A stretch of 64,000 bases of DNA, taken from assembly GCA_028571685.1 (NCBI GenBank), contig CM053141.1, positions 132,770,833 to 132,834,832 of the forward strand, given 5' to 3'. Each line of letters starts with the position of its first letter. Positions within the stretch are counted from its first letter, which is position 1. The position numbers and the translations under genes are program-made. Source of the DNA: Heterohyrax brucei. Its lineage: Eukaryota; Chordata; Mammalia; Hyracoidea; Procaviidae. Positions 45,201 to 56,905 of this stretch are shown here, one piece after another. The notes below the pieces were generated by a model. The model was given only the letters and a program-made list of their open reading frames with translations, was not told the DNA's origin and searched no databases.

Positions 45201-46883
45201 TGAGAAGGTGTCTTTTCTTTACTGAATCTGACTCAAGCATGTTTAAATGTCAGTGAGGAAAATTCACTTAAGGGGGGTAGATTGATAGTACTTGAGTAAA
45301 GAGAGAGTGTATAGTAAGGGTTCTTGGAAGGCAGAAGAGGATGGGATTGAAAGCATAGTTACAGGGTTGCTACTTACGCTGTAGCTTTATTAATGGAGGA
45401 GAATTGTTAATATTAAGTAAATTTACGTTCATGATAATAGAAAGGTGGTGGTTCCCATCTGATGTTTATTGTCAACATGAAGTAGAAAATGAGAGGGGAA
45501 GAGTGAGATCAGAAATTTTAGGAGAGTGAGCAAAGATTTAAAATAGTCATTGTAAATTTACCACAAAAATTGTATTGCGAGAATCTGTGAGGGCCTATTT
45601 GAGGTTCGTTATGGTTAACTTTTAATATGTAGAATGTCTCATGTAGTTCCTGGCTCCTGGGGTACTGTCCTGAATAACTCAGAATGTTTTCATCCTGGAT
45701 TCAGTGTTTGCTAACCAAAGGGATAGGGGGATTTACGGTATTGGCAAATAATGGATCCTGTACCTAAGCCAGATGAAAAAAAAAATTAAAAAGGAAAGCC
45801 TTATTTAAGAGAAGGTATAGGGGTCAGAGGACTGATGGTGCTTGCAAAGTCAAAGATGGTTGTTGTGGGTGAAGCTGAAAAAGCAAATTGATAAAAACTG
45901 GTTACAACTTGGAATACCTACTGATATTACAAATGAAGTAAGAGTTGTGACAAGGTCCATCTGAGTGTAACCATAGAAGTGGGTAGCTGAGATGGAACAG
46001 ATTAGATCATAAGAAATGAGGGAGGCAAGAAGTAAGTTGTAATATTGGATAGCGTATTTAGGTGAATATCTAAATTACTCAAGACGATGGTAAAACTTGT
46101 AGTACAAAGAAATTTTAAGCGGGGTGCCTGAATCTTCAAAAATGGAGGGATTAAGGACCGTAATGAAGGGTAGGGAAAGGTATTCATAGTCAAATGATAG
46201 GAAAAATGATATTATTGGTATTATAATTTTGGCAAGAAGAATTTGAAGGATCGGTTGTGCCAGGCACTCTTGCCAGGCACAGAAAACACTGAATACTGCA
46301 AGGTGTCGTCCTGTAGATCACAGTCTATAAAAACAGTCACCACATGATCAGTGGCAGTATGCTGAGACAGATGCATCAATAAGAGAATCTGCAAAGTATT
46401 GGGGGGACCCCAAAACTAGAATGGTTATCTCTAAATCAAGAGATCTGTGAAAATTTTACAATAAAGGATGTATCTAAACTTAATTTTTTGTAGTTTCTCA
46501 TATTGAGATGCTAAGAAAGACATTCCAGGAGGAACTGCAAGATGTATGTCGCTTAACCATGACAGACAAAACATAAACTCAGAAGAATAACATCCCATTG
46601 TGTTAATGAGTAGTATGATAACATGTAGTTCTTTATAGCTAAAGTATTTCTGTGTCTTTGCCAGAAACTTGCTTTTTCATTCTTAACAGTTCAGCATAGT
46701 TCTCTAACGGGATGATTTAAAACATTAATTCATGTGTCTGAGCACAGCTGTACCCATGTGTTGATAGGGTATCTTTTAAAGTTATGATCTAAATAATTTC
46801 TTACTTAAAAACAACTATAAGCAATGTAAAGCCACTTCTCATGCTTTTAATTTTATTAATACAAACATTCATTAATAAATTCC
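45201..46883. other. Intron 1 sequence, mostly unassigned
   Basis: Possibly a continuation of the old repeat to about 46,270. Beyond that I recognise nothing and no coding signal is visible. Confidence 0.4.
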
Positions 46884-47325
46884 ACTGGCAACAAGAGAAT
46901 AAATAGGGGTGTACCCTGAGATCTTCAATAAAAGATCGCAATTGATGGTCCAGGTGCTTCGGAGTTCCCCTGGGAATGGTCCTGATGCTGCCCCTGTCCA
47001 TAAATCATAATGAAGGTCAACTTTTCCAATAGCAATGAATTGGACTTGGTAACATAGAGTGACCGTATCTTGTGGGAATTTTATGGTTCTATGCATCTGT
47101 ATGATGTCATCCTGCTGACCTCTTGCTGGAGGAAGGGGAGTGGGTGGAGAAGAGGGGATAGGAGATTGTTGGGAGGATAAAACATGGATGAAGCAGAGAG
47201 GAAGAGTGTGCTGTCACCGGGCAGGGAGAGCAGTGGGAGCTGCATATAGTTGAGCATGCAAATTTATATGAGAATGTACATTTTCATTCAATCATAATTT
47301 AATTAAATAAATAAGTAAATTGAAT
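46884..47325 (+). mobile_element. L1 3'UTR insertion, 5'-truncated
   Basis: It matches the young L1's 3'UTR from ggcaacaagagaataaatagg through gggcagggagagcagtggg to the terminal catttaattaaataaa-type tail (compare 17,932-18,360). It is somewhat diverged. Inserted in sense in SRFBP1 intron 1. Confidence 0.92.
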
Positions 47326-47698
47326 TCCTAGCATTATAGATTAGGGTTCTCTTAGATGATAAAGACAGAAAGGTGAATACAGGAGTCTCTTATCTCAAGG
47401 AACTCACAGTTTTATTATGCTGCACTCACAACAAACTGTAATATTAAAGTAACTAATCACTGGGAATGCCTTGACTTTTTTAAATTTAATAATAATTTGT
47501 TTCTCTCAAGGCCCAGACACATTTTTAGACTGTTGATTTGTTCCTCCACTTCTATGAAGGAAGTTTGATTTTATCAAACTATGAATATAGTTAGGCAAAA
47601 ATATGGCTAAAGTGGTAGGCTAAACATTAAGACTCAGAATGAAAGTGTATTTATTCCTGGATTAAGTGCCTTTCTAACTTTGACTTTATTCCTCTAAG

Positions 47699-47787
47699 GT
47701 TGTGAAGATGAGGAAAGAAGTGAAGAGAATTCGAGTTTTGGTTATCCGAAAACTTGTCAGGAGCGTTGGCAGACTGAAGTCAAAAAA
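47699..47787 (+). CDS. SRFBP1: SRFBP1 coding exon 2
   Basis: The 89-nt exon opens with [20 protein letters not shown] and ends LKSK plus two bases of the next Lys codon (phase 2). This is the strongly basic conserved N-terminal helix of SRFBP1. The acceptor is tattcctctaag|gttgtg. The donor is aaaaaa|gttggt, weak for a mammalian 5' splice site (A at -1, T at +3), but it is the only junction that keeps the frame with exon 3. Retention of the intron would add three codons and then a stop (tga at 47,797-47,799). Confidence 0.95.
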
Positions 47788-48740
47788 GTTGGTCGTTTGA
47801 CGTAATAGTCCTATAACTTGTAAAATGTCAAAAATTGTTGTTATTTAGAACTTACTAATTTTCAGTATTGGACCTAAAGGAATAATGAAATACTTATAAT
47901 GTGTCTTATAGAGAGAGAGGATCTGGGTAAGAGAAAATGTACTGTCAGCCTGTCTTTACACAGCGTGAACCATATATCTTTAAGAGACTGGAATTCCTCT
48001 GCTGTTTTTCAAAATACTGTTGTTTTTTAATGAAAGTCCTTTGGGACTATTTAAGTGTTTTGTATTATTAGAAATTATTTTAAAATACTGATACAGTTTC
48101 CAAATCTAGGAACACTTTGAATCAGTTAAAAAAATTTTACATCACTTTTTTCCTTGAATTGCTCATTAAATTAAAATTGTCCATACTTTTTGGAAGTATG
48201 TACAAAAACGTTGTGTTCCATATAGTTTTTTTAATAATATTTTGCATTTTTAGTGTCACTAGTGTTACAGTAGAGGTATTTTATTTGTACATCTTACTGC
48301 TTTAAGCATGAATAGTTAAGTCTTCAGATGTTTTCTGCCTGATTAATTTCCTGTTTTATAAATCTTCAAGATGATGTCTCTCCTTGCTGATGGTCTTTAT
48401 TTTTTATTCAGGAAAATAAATTTGCATTTAATAAAATATTAAGTTTTCATTTTAGTTTATGAAACTTAGATTACATTAAATATAATATGTAATTGTTTAT
48501 TAAAAGTATTACTGAGTTTGTGTCATTAATGAATCGGGGAAGACTAACCATCTAGCAGTGATAGCAGCCATTAATGTATAAGGTCATTTTGAAATTGAAG
48601 TATGTAGGGGATTTGGGGGTAGAGAGGGTTGACAGAGTGTTATTTAAAAATTTATTAAGTTTTTCTAAAAGAAACAGAATTCTTACACGGTATGAGTCTA
48701 AAATTAATGTCTTCCCTGGCTCAATATTATATTTTTACAG
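47788..48740 (+). other. SRFBP1: SRFBP1 intron 2 (953 bp)
   Basis: It starts gttggt and ends tatttttacag. AT-rich, with no recognisable repeat. Confidence 0.9.
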
Positions 48741-48813
48741 AGGTACTGAAGAAGCACTATTGAAAAACCAAAGACGAGCACAACGATTACTTGAGGAAAT
48801 TCATGCCATGAAG
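48741..48813 (+). CDS. SRFBP1: SRFBP1 coding exon 3
   Basis: The 73-nt exon completes the split Lys codon and encodes GTEEALLKNQRRAQRLLEEI followed by HAMK, matching the next conserved block of SRFBP1. Acceptor tatttttacag|a, donor aag|gtaagg (phase 0). Together exons 1-3 encode the first 66 residues without interruption. The conserved acidic segment that should follow (exon 4) was searched for by eye in the remaining 15 kb and not found, so the gene continues past the right edge. Confidence 0.95.
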
Positions 48814-51728
48814 GTAAGGAATTGTGTTGGTATGTGTTTGTATCTGTGTTTTCTGTCAGTGAATATTTTGTGTGTGTGTGTGTGGTATTAGTTATTTTAA
48901 TATTCTTGCATATTGCATAAAACCCAACTTATAATGGGTCTGTTTGGTAAACAATGGAGCACATTTACAAAATTGTGGTATTTTTAAGCTTGCACTTTTC
49001 CGTATTTTTTACTGAATTTGTTGAAGTGCTAGACTAATTTGAGTCAAAGCTCTGCCAAACTAAAACTCATATGTTTAATAATGCCGTATGGCTCAGGTTT
49101 TTGATTTTACAGTAACTTTAGGCATGAAATCTTTACTTTGAAGAATTAAAGTGTTCATGCTGTTGGGGAATGTTGATGGTAATATTGGTGGCTGACATCA
49201 TGCGCTGCCTATTGCCAACTCAATAAATTTTTGTGTGGTGATGTCAGCATTTTATTCAGCTCTGTAGTAACTTAAAATTAGTGTTGGGCCAACGTGATCT
49301 GTATTTTTATTTCTTTCAGCCAGACTCTTCACTAGCATAATTTTTAGGTCCTCTTGCTGCTCTTACTTTGTAGAAACTTTCATTTACCAAATGACATACC
49401 ATTAAATGTCTGAGAGACTGCTTTATTACAGAACTTAAAAACAACAGTTGGTACCAGCAATTATCTTAATTGCAGGGTCACTTTGCATGTATGTTTGACT
49501 ATCACATTTTGGTATATCTCCAAGCTTTGATTTCGATAAAGGAGCATGAAGATTCCCTTACAATATCTTAATGAGAAAGATAATCAAATCTTTTTTTATT
49601 ATCACTTTTCTTTTAAAAGGATGGGCATAATTTTTCTATAAAGAATATGTTTTGTAGGTCAAAGTTACTATAGTTAATCTGAGTGGAAACAGACTTAGGA
49701 GATAATTCTTTGGAATTAGGTATTTTTAGTGTCTGTGTGTGCGTTTTATATTTTCTACAGGGCTATACAACTTATAGAGTCTGTCTACTCTCCTCTCAAA
49801 GTTTTAATCCCTTTCTTAATTCAGCCATTAGGTCAAAATATTCTATATTTGCCTCTTCATTACCACTTGTATTCCTTGGGTTGGCACCTTATTTAGGCGT
49901 TTTCATAATACAGATAGACTCTTGTGTTATGAATATCCAAGCTACACGGAACCTGTAATTACCAACAGCCACTGTAAAACCTGTTACATTAAAAAGTTAA
50001 GATGCATGCAATGGTTTGTAATAACGAGCGCTGTTTCTCAGTGTGCATCAAAACATTGTTATTGTCATTACTGTATTATTATTTAAAAGACATTTTAGTG
50101 TGTCTTGAAGTATTTCTTTAATGTTTTTTATACATAGCAAGATACACTACATACTATATGCTAATATACACATCTGGCTAACATTAGATACAGATGGTAC
50201 CTAAATGTACTGGCTTGCATACAGATTTGACTTACAGACAGGAATGAAACTCATTTGTAACCCAGGAACTACCTGCACTTTTCCTCCCTTCTCAAATCTC
50301 TGTGAGAAATAAAATCTGTCATGATTTTTTATTTGAGGCTAACACTAAGATAGCAAGTTATGATTTATCTCTATTTCACTTTCTCTTAACCAAGGTCCTC
50401 ACTAAATTACATTGCCTACCTAAATTGTTCCCTGTAATTTCTTCTAAATAGTCATTTTTGTAGTCCTAAATTATTCAGAGGCTTTGAGCTACTATATAAT
50501 CGCTGACTTTATTTTACCACGGAAGGGATGCAATGCATAAAATAAACCTATATGCAGTGTATGTAGAACCTGAGAACAGAAGAACACATAGTCTTCAGAA
50601 TGCTTCCTTTTTGTATTTTTCAATAATGAGTTTCATTTAGGCAATTAGAAAGAGAATCTGCTTGATTTAATGTATATCTAAAGCTGTTTTGTGTATTTTT
50701 TTAATCTCTTGAGCAAAAAATCTGAGTGGTAAAGTTTGTAGGTTTACAGGATTTCTATGTTATAGCATTTTGGGTTCTCTCCCCCCCCCCCGCCAGTTTT
50801 TCCTTGTAGTTATATAAGACTGCTGTGGAATTGTTTTCTCGTAAAAATCTGAAATTCATAACCTGTGTGCTCCTTGAGTTCAACAAAGCAATAGCAAGTA
50901 TATTCCTTTAATTTGTGGCATTGGTTTTATATGGGGCACTTGGCTTGGCTAGGTTGGTAGCTATTACTTTAGTTTCTTTTAAAAACTAGATTAACTTTAA
51001 ATATAAAAACCAGAGTAAAAAGAATACCAGACTTAAATTTTCCTTTCTTAAATGTTAAATTTGATTTCTCATTTCTGATTGTTTAGTAAAATTGACTTCC
51101 TTTTCTAAAGCAATTGCATAGTACATTTTTATGTTAAAAAGTTAGCTGTAATTTTCTAAGAAAGACTATATCGTGTACATGGAAGTATCAGAAAAAAGTC
51201 ACAGAAGAGAATATTCACAGTCGTAATGAAATGTGAAGGAAAATGTGTGCTTTTTTTCCTGAAATTTTTTATGACTCACATACCACTACATTTTTATAGT
51301 CTTGTTCATGCTATACAGTCATATACTTGCTTATGATAATAGGGTATTTTGTTGCAAGATGACTTGCTCATGAAGAAAACTTGACGTATTTTTAGAAATG
51401 GGAGTTTGTTTTTTCTGGCCTGATTTTTAGGACGCTATAAAATCATAGGTTCTAACTTTATAGACTCTATAATATATGAATCTCACATTTTTGCTCCTCT
51501 TTCTGATAGTATTCATACTTCTGACTTTGATAGCCTTTTTAAATGCTGGCTTTGGAAATGGTTCCATTGTCTTTAGAAATTAAAATAGTTGTACTAACAT
51601 TTTTAAATGCCGAAGTTGCTTAGCTGGAAAGGAAGTGGTAAAATTAAGGCATGCACTGAAATCACTCAAAATGAACAGGAAAGCCCTTACTCAGTAATAA
51701 AGGTAATAATTAGATTTTATTGAGCCTT
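48814..51728 (+). other. SRFBP1: SRFBP1 intron 3, unassigned part
   Basis: AT-rich intron with no gene. A (GT)n repeat lies at about 48,869-48,883 and a C run at 50,781-50,791. Confidence 0.6.
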
Positions 51729-51895
51729 TAGTGGCTCTGTGGCACAGTAGTTAGAGAACTTGACTGCCAGCCAAAAAGGTTAACAGTTCAAATCCACCAG
51801 GCACTCCTTGGAAACCCTATAAGGCAGTTCTTTTCTGTATCATAGGGTCATTATGAGGCAGAATCAACTTGACAGTAACAAGTTTTGTATTTTTG
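51729..51895 (+). repeat. AfroSINE
   Basis: gtggctctgtggcacagtag head, cagttcaaatccaccagg B box, and gaatcaacttgacagtaac tail. Confidence 0.9.
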
Positions 51896-51896
51896 G

Positions 51897-52038
51897 ATTC
51901 AGCATTTATTACATGCCAGTACTGCCTTGTGCTATATATTCACTGTTTCATGAAGTAGATATTATTATTGTCCCTATCTTAAAAAATAAGAAGCTGAGAC
52001 TTAGAGAGCTTAAGCAACTTGACCAAGTTCAAATAGTT
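51897..52038 (+). repeat. MIR fossil
   Basis: tttattacatgccagtactg, then attattattgtccctatc, then cttaagcaacttgaccaag: the MIR pattern, cut at its 3' side by the next SINE. Confidence 0.75.
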
Positions 52039-52039
52039 A

Positions 52040-52228
52040 TTTACATTGTTGTCAAGTTGGTTCCAACTAATAGCAACCCTGCAAGAATGCCTCATAGGGT
52101 TTCCTGTGGGAATGGGTATAATTTTTATGGCAGTCGATTACCACATCTTTTTTAGTGAGCATTAAGTGAATTTGAACCACCAGCTAGTTATTAGCCAAAT
52201 GCTTAACCATGGAGCCAGCAGGGCTTCC
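52040..52228 (-). repeat. AfroSINE, long variant, antisense
   Basis: ttgtcaagttggttccaac, then attaccacatctttttt, then gaatttgaaccaccagc, then gagccagcagggcttcc. Confidence 0.88.
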
Positions 52229-53160
52229 TAACTTACCATAAAGCTAACAGTGTTAGCCACTATTCGGCAAGGTAGGAACTACCTGAGATCCATCCAGATT
52301 CATTATCCCCTGACATACCCTAGTGGCAGTCCTACAGTCCAGAACAGAGCTAATGAACATTTTCTTAGACACCTAGGAGAATGTGGCCCCACTGTTTGAA
52401 ACTGAGAAGACTCTGCTTCCCATGATTCTTTAGTAATTTTGTTAGTCTCCAGGCTGCTCTAGGGATTGTCCTTCTCTTGGACAACAGATGTAACTCCTTT
52501 GGCCTGTTTTCTGCCTGTAGAATCCCAAGAGGCAGACAGTGTGTCTTTTATTCGTTCCCTGTCCCCTTCAGTCCAAGCTGATGAGTTTTCTGCTGTAGCA
52601 GTTAGTCGTGTGTATTCTCCTTAACAAAAGATGATGTAATCATGTCTTTGGTGAGTATTCTAGGGTATGTATCCTTAGCTTGTACAACAAAATTTTTCAA
52701 ATCTTCAGGTTTTATTTATATTTTACACAGTTCATTTTTAAGTCCACCTTTCCTCTCATATTTTACTGTAAGCAGCAAGGAGAAATCCTGCAGCACCTTT
52801 AAGATCTTGCTTAGAAATCTCATCACCCAGATACCTACGTTCATCACTTGCAGCTCCTACCTTCCACCAAACATTTGAACGTAATTCACACTAGCTCTTT
52901 GCCACTGCATAAAAAGCATCACCCCTCCTCCACTGTCCAATTATATGTGCATCATTTTCTTTCAGTGCCTCACCAGAAAGGCATTTAATGCCCACATTGC
53001 TAGCACCATTCTGTTGCTGGTGCAATAGGTATTCTATAAGATGGCAAAGACTTTCTCTTTTACAGTTCTTTTCCTTCTTTTTGAGCCCTCACTAGAATTG
53101 CCTTTATGTCCATAATTCTACCATCAGTCTCTTCAACACAAATTAGACTTCTGCTATAGA
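52229..53160. other. Intron sequence, unassigned
   Basis: No exon, RNA or clear repeat. The open frame at 52,642-52,878 has no recognisable product. Confidence 0.45.
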
Positions 53161-53312
53161 AAAACAAAACCCATTGAGTCAATTCCGACTCATAGTGATA
53201 AGGCAGAATATAACTGACCTACAGAGTTTCCAAGGAGTTCCTGGTGGATTTGAATTGCTGAGCTTTTGATTAGCAGTCGTAGCACTTAATCACTATGCCC
53301 AGAAGGTTTTCC
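53161..53312 (-). repeat. AfroSINE, antisense
   Basis: aacccattgagtcaattccg, then gtttccaaggagttcctgg, then cttaatcactatgccc. Confidence 0.88.
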
Positions 53313-53404
53313 GTAAAACTCCTCCAGTTTCTACTCATTACACAATTCCAAAACCACTTCCATATTGCAAGTATTTGTTAGAGGACTACCCTAGTCCCGA
53401 TCCA

Positions 53405-53803
53405 AATTGTGGCTTACTTGTCTAGTGCTGTTGTAACCCAAATACCAGAACTGGCTTCAGTGAACAGAAATTTATTTTCTCACAGCTTAGGAGCTAGAAG
53501 TCTAGATTCAGGGTGTCAGTTGTAAGGGATAGCTTTCTGTCTCTGTCATCTCCAGATAGTTTCTTTAAACTTCTGCTCTTGGGTGATCTTCATATGGCTC
53601 GGCATCTCTCTTCCCCCATCTCTGCTCTGCTAGTTTACTTCCGTAATCTCTGGTATATTTTAAAGGTGCTTGACTCAAGATATACGCTACTCTAATCCAC
53701 TCTCATTAACATAACAAAGCATCCTATTTTCAAATGGGATTATAATCACAGGCATAGAGGCTAGGATTTATAACACATGTTTGAGGGGAACACAGTCCCT
53801 ACA
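53405..53803 (-). mobile_element. MaLR-like LTR, antisense
   Basis: It reads antisense: gtctagtgctgttgtaaccc, then gaacagaaatttattttctc, then gggattataatcacagg, then aacacagtccctac. Related to the LTRs at 6471 and 25,640. Confidence 0.7.
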
Positions 53804-54447
53804 GTCATTAAAAACATGAGAAAGAAAGACCAAAATAGATCTCAGAATTTCAAACTTGCTTTTGAGCATAGTGTAGCTGACATAAATGGAAAATAGAATG
53901 AAACTGAAGAGGTGAACAGAAGGTTTCAAAGAATAGCTTGAGAAGATGAAGTAAAGTACTAGGATAAAATGTGTTAAAGACTTGGAATTAGAAAACCAAA
54001 AGAAAACATACTTGGCATTTCTCAAGTTGAAAGAACTGAAGAAAAAAAAATTCAGGCCTCAAGTTGCAACATTGACAGATTTCTGGGGACAAAATATTGT
54101 ACAACACAGGACGCATCAAAAGAAGATGAAAGGAACACACAGTCACTGTACTGAAAACGGTTGATGTTCAACATTTCAGAAGGTAGCGTATAGTCAAGAA
54201 CTGATCATACTGGAAGAACAGTGTGAAGCTGTGCTAAAAGCATTGGTGGGAGGGAAACAAAAGGCTTCAGGAATTAACTGAATACTTATTGAGGTGTTTC
54301 CACAAATAAATGTAATGCTGGGAATGATCATAGGTCTCTGCCAAGAAATTTGGGAGACAGCTACGTGGCCAGCAATTGGAAGAGATCCATATTTGTGCCC
54401 ATTTCAAAGAAAGGTGATCCATCAGAATACAAAAATTATCAAAACTG

Positions 54448-54605
54448 AAACCAAATCTGTTGCTGTCAAGTCAGTTCTGACTCATAGGGACCCTATAGAA
54501 TAGAGAACTGCCCCATAGAGTTTCCAAGTAGTGTCTGATGGGTGCAAACTGCCACCCTTTTGGTTAGCAGCTGTGGTGTTTAACCACTACACCACCAGGG
54601 TTTCC
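54448..54605 (-). repeat. AfroSINE inserted in RTE
   Basis: Complete antisense copy from ccaaatctgttgctgtcaag to ccactacaccaccagggtttcc. RTE sequence continues on both sides. Confidence 0.9.
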
Positions 54606-54647
54606 ATTAATGTCATATACACAAGGACAATTTTGCTGAAGATAATT

Positions 54648-54794
54648 AAAAGACAGTTATAAGCTGCATATAGGGGGCATGTAAATTTACATGTGAATGT
54701 ACATTTTCACTCAGTTATGTTAAATAAAAATAAAAAAAAAGGGGGGGAGTAAACGGATTCCCCGGTAAAAAAAAAAAAAAAAAAGACAGTTATA
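54648..54794 (+). mobile_element. Tiny L1 3'-end insertion with extra tail
   Basis: AAAAGACAGTTATA at 54,648-54,661 is repeated at 54,781-54,794. Between them are about 75 bp of L1 3' end (gctgcatatagggggcatg), poly(A), a 26-nt G-rich non-L1 segment (54,741-54,766) and a second poly(A). The target ttaaaa at 54,646-54,651 fits L1 endonuclease preference. Confidence 0.92.
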
Positions 54795-56149
54795 GCAGTA
54801 CATTGACAGGGAATTGCGAGCAATTCAAGCTAGATTCAGACAAAGAGTTGCAATGAGAGATACCATTGTTGATGTCAGGTGGACTCTGGCTGAAATCAGA
54901 GAATGTCAAAAGGGTCCTTGCCTGCCTTTTGTTGACACACAAAGACATTTGATTATGTAGAGTGTAACAAATTATAAATCCAGAACACTGAATTGTTCTC
55001 ATGTAGACCCTGCACATAGATCAAGAAGCAGTTGTTTAAAATGGAACAAGGTATAACTGCATGGTTTAAAATGAGAAAAGGTATGCCTCAGGGTTGAATC
55101 CTTTCACTCACATCCTATGCTGAGCAAATAATGTGAGAAGCTGGGCTGTGTGAAAAAGGGTGTGGCATTAGGATGGGAGGAAGACTTAAACAGCTTTTGA
55201 CATGCAGAGGACTACAGGCCTAGCTTGCTGCAAACAAGCAGAATTTGAAGCATTTACTGATGAAAGTGAAGATTACAACTTCAGTAAGGACTGCATGTCA
55301 ACATAAAACAAAAACCCTCATACTGAACCGATAAGCAAAATCATGACAAACAGCAAAGATGGAAGGTGACAAAGATTTAATTGTACCTGGATCCACAATC
55401 ATCACGCACCGAAGCAGCAGACAAGAAATCAAAAGATGCATTGCAAATCCACTGCAACAGAGCTCTTTAAAGTGTGAATAAGCAAAGATGTCACTTTGAG
55501 GACTACGGTGCACCTGACTCAAGCTGTAGCATCTTCAGTAATGCTGTATGCATGCAAAAACTGGATAACAAATAAGACTGAAAAAAAATTGATGCCTTTG
55601 AATTATGGTATTGGAGAAGAATATCTTGTATACCAGAAACTGTCCAAAGAATAAACAGATCTCTCTTGGAAGAAATACGGCTAGAATGCTTCTTAGGAGC
55701 AAGAAGGAAATGAGTTCATCTCACATGTTTTGGACATGTTATCTGGGGGGACCAGTTCCTGGAGAAGGATACCGTGGTTGGTAAATTAGAAGTTTGGCTT
55801 TAAAGAAAAGACCTTCAGTGAAATGAATTGCATGGTGGCTGCAACAGTGGTCTTGGGCATAGCAGTAACTGTGGACCAGGTCAACCAGGTTTCTATGATT
55901 CAAAACTGACTCAGTGGCACCTAAGAACAATAACTTTTGCATAATAAACTGACTAACACCTGCAAGGTGCGTAAAATAACCAATTATAGGATAATAATGC
56001 AGCTCAGCCAGTTATTTTTGGGAGAATTGCAAACCTAGAGCCAGAATGGCCATATGTAATGAGAAACCCATTGAACTGCATTTACCAAGTTTTGTTATTC
56101 CTATCTTCTAAATATGTAGCACCTTCTTAGGTCAAGTCCTTATTATTTC

Positions 56150-56665
56150 TCTGTTGGACTTCCTGCCTCTGGTCTCAGTCTCAAATCATGCTCTACCCTG
56201 TAACCAGTGAGCTTTCTAAAATACATATTTGATAAGGTTTCTTACCTGTGGCGTATAGAAGGCCCTTTGTGAACTGATTTGTGGTTATTTCTCTACTCTT
56301 CTTGTATCAACTACTTATTATGCTGGGTATCCTGAGCCCCCAATATTATCAGTCTATTGCCTGCCTCCTTGTCTTTCAAGAAACTTCTTATAGACAGTAT
56401 GTATCTTCTACCTGTCTCTTGAATTGCTTGCTCCAGGCAAGCTTCTCTGACACCACCACTCACATCCTGAAGCAATTATTTACTGCCACCTCTGTATAGA
56501 TGTATAACCTTGCATATCTTTCTGATGTCTTATTGTATAGCAGTTCGTTTCATGACATTGCTACTACGGAGAGGACATCTTAAGAAATTAGGTTGTTTTA
56601 TTCAACTCTTTGCCTCTAACACCTAGAATTGTGCCTAGTGAACAGGGAATGCTAGCTAGCTAAGT
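56150..56665 (+). repeat. L2 LINE 3' end fossil
   Basis: L2-type wording: ggcaagcttctctgacacc, then agcaattatttactgcc, then tcaactctttgcctctaac, then agaattgtgcctagtg. The open frame at 56,281-56,499 falls in it and is not a gene. Confidence 0.65.
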
Positions 56666-56734
56666 GACTCCTAACACAAAATTCATTAATTGTATTGGCA
56701 TGTTTAGAATATTGAAGTTGCTCTGTAGTCTCTG

Positions 56735-56905
56735 TAAAACCAAAGCAAACCCAGTGATGTCGAGTCAATTCTGAATCTTAGCAGTCCCATAGTATGGAGT
56801 CAGAACTGTCCCATAGAGTTTCCAAGGAGCACCTGGTGGATGTGAGTTGCTGACCTTTTGGTTAGCCGCTATAGCTCTTAACCACTATGATACCAGGGTT
56901 TCCAT
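56735..56905 (-). repeat. AfroSINE, antisense
   Basis: aacccagtgatgtcgagtc, then gtttccaaggagcacctgg, then ttaaccactatgataccagg. Confidence 0.92.

Larger units (their letters stand above)
39603..47698 (+). other. SRFBP1: SRFBP1 intron 1 (8.1 kb)
   Basis: It starts gtgagc and ends tattcctctaag. It contains a MIR, an antisense RTE 3' end, at least six AfroSINEs, an unnamed old repeat interrupted by an LTR-like element, and an L1 3'UTR insertion. Stretches 41,458-42,156, 42,316-43,069 and 47,326-47,698 hold nothing I recognise except a short (CA)n at about 42,013-42,029. Confidence 0.85.
53810..55935 (+). mobile_element. RTE/BovB LINE remnant with two later insertions
   Basis: Sense RTE in three blocks: 53,810-54,447, 54,606-54,661 and 54,795-55,935. 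It covers the same region as the 22,425 copy and ends agtggcacctaagaac. The middle is interrupted by an antisense AfroSINE and by a short L1 tail. Frames are heavily broken. Confidence 0.9.

Noticed and set aside
48574..48891. 105-codon frame as a separate gene
   Set aside because: Only the 24 codons between the acceptor at 48,740 and the donor at 48,814 match SRFBP1; the rest is intron read in the same frame.
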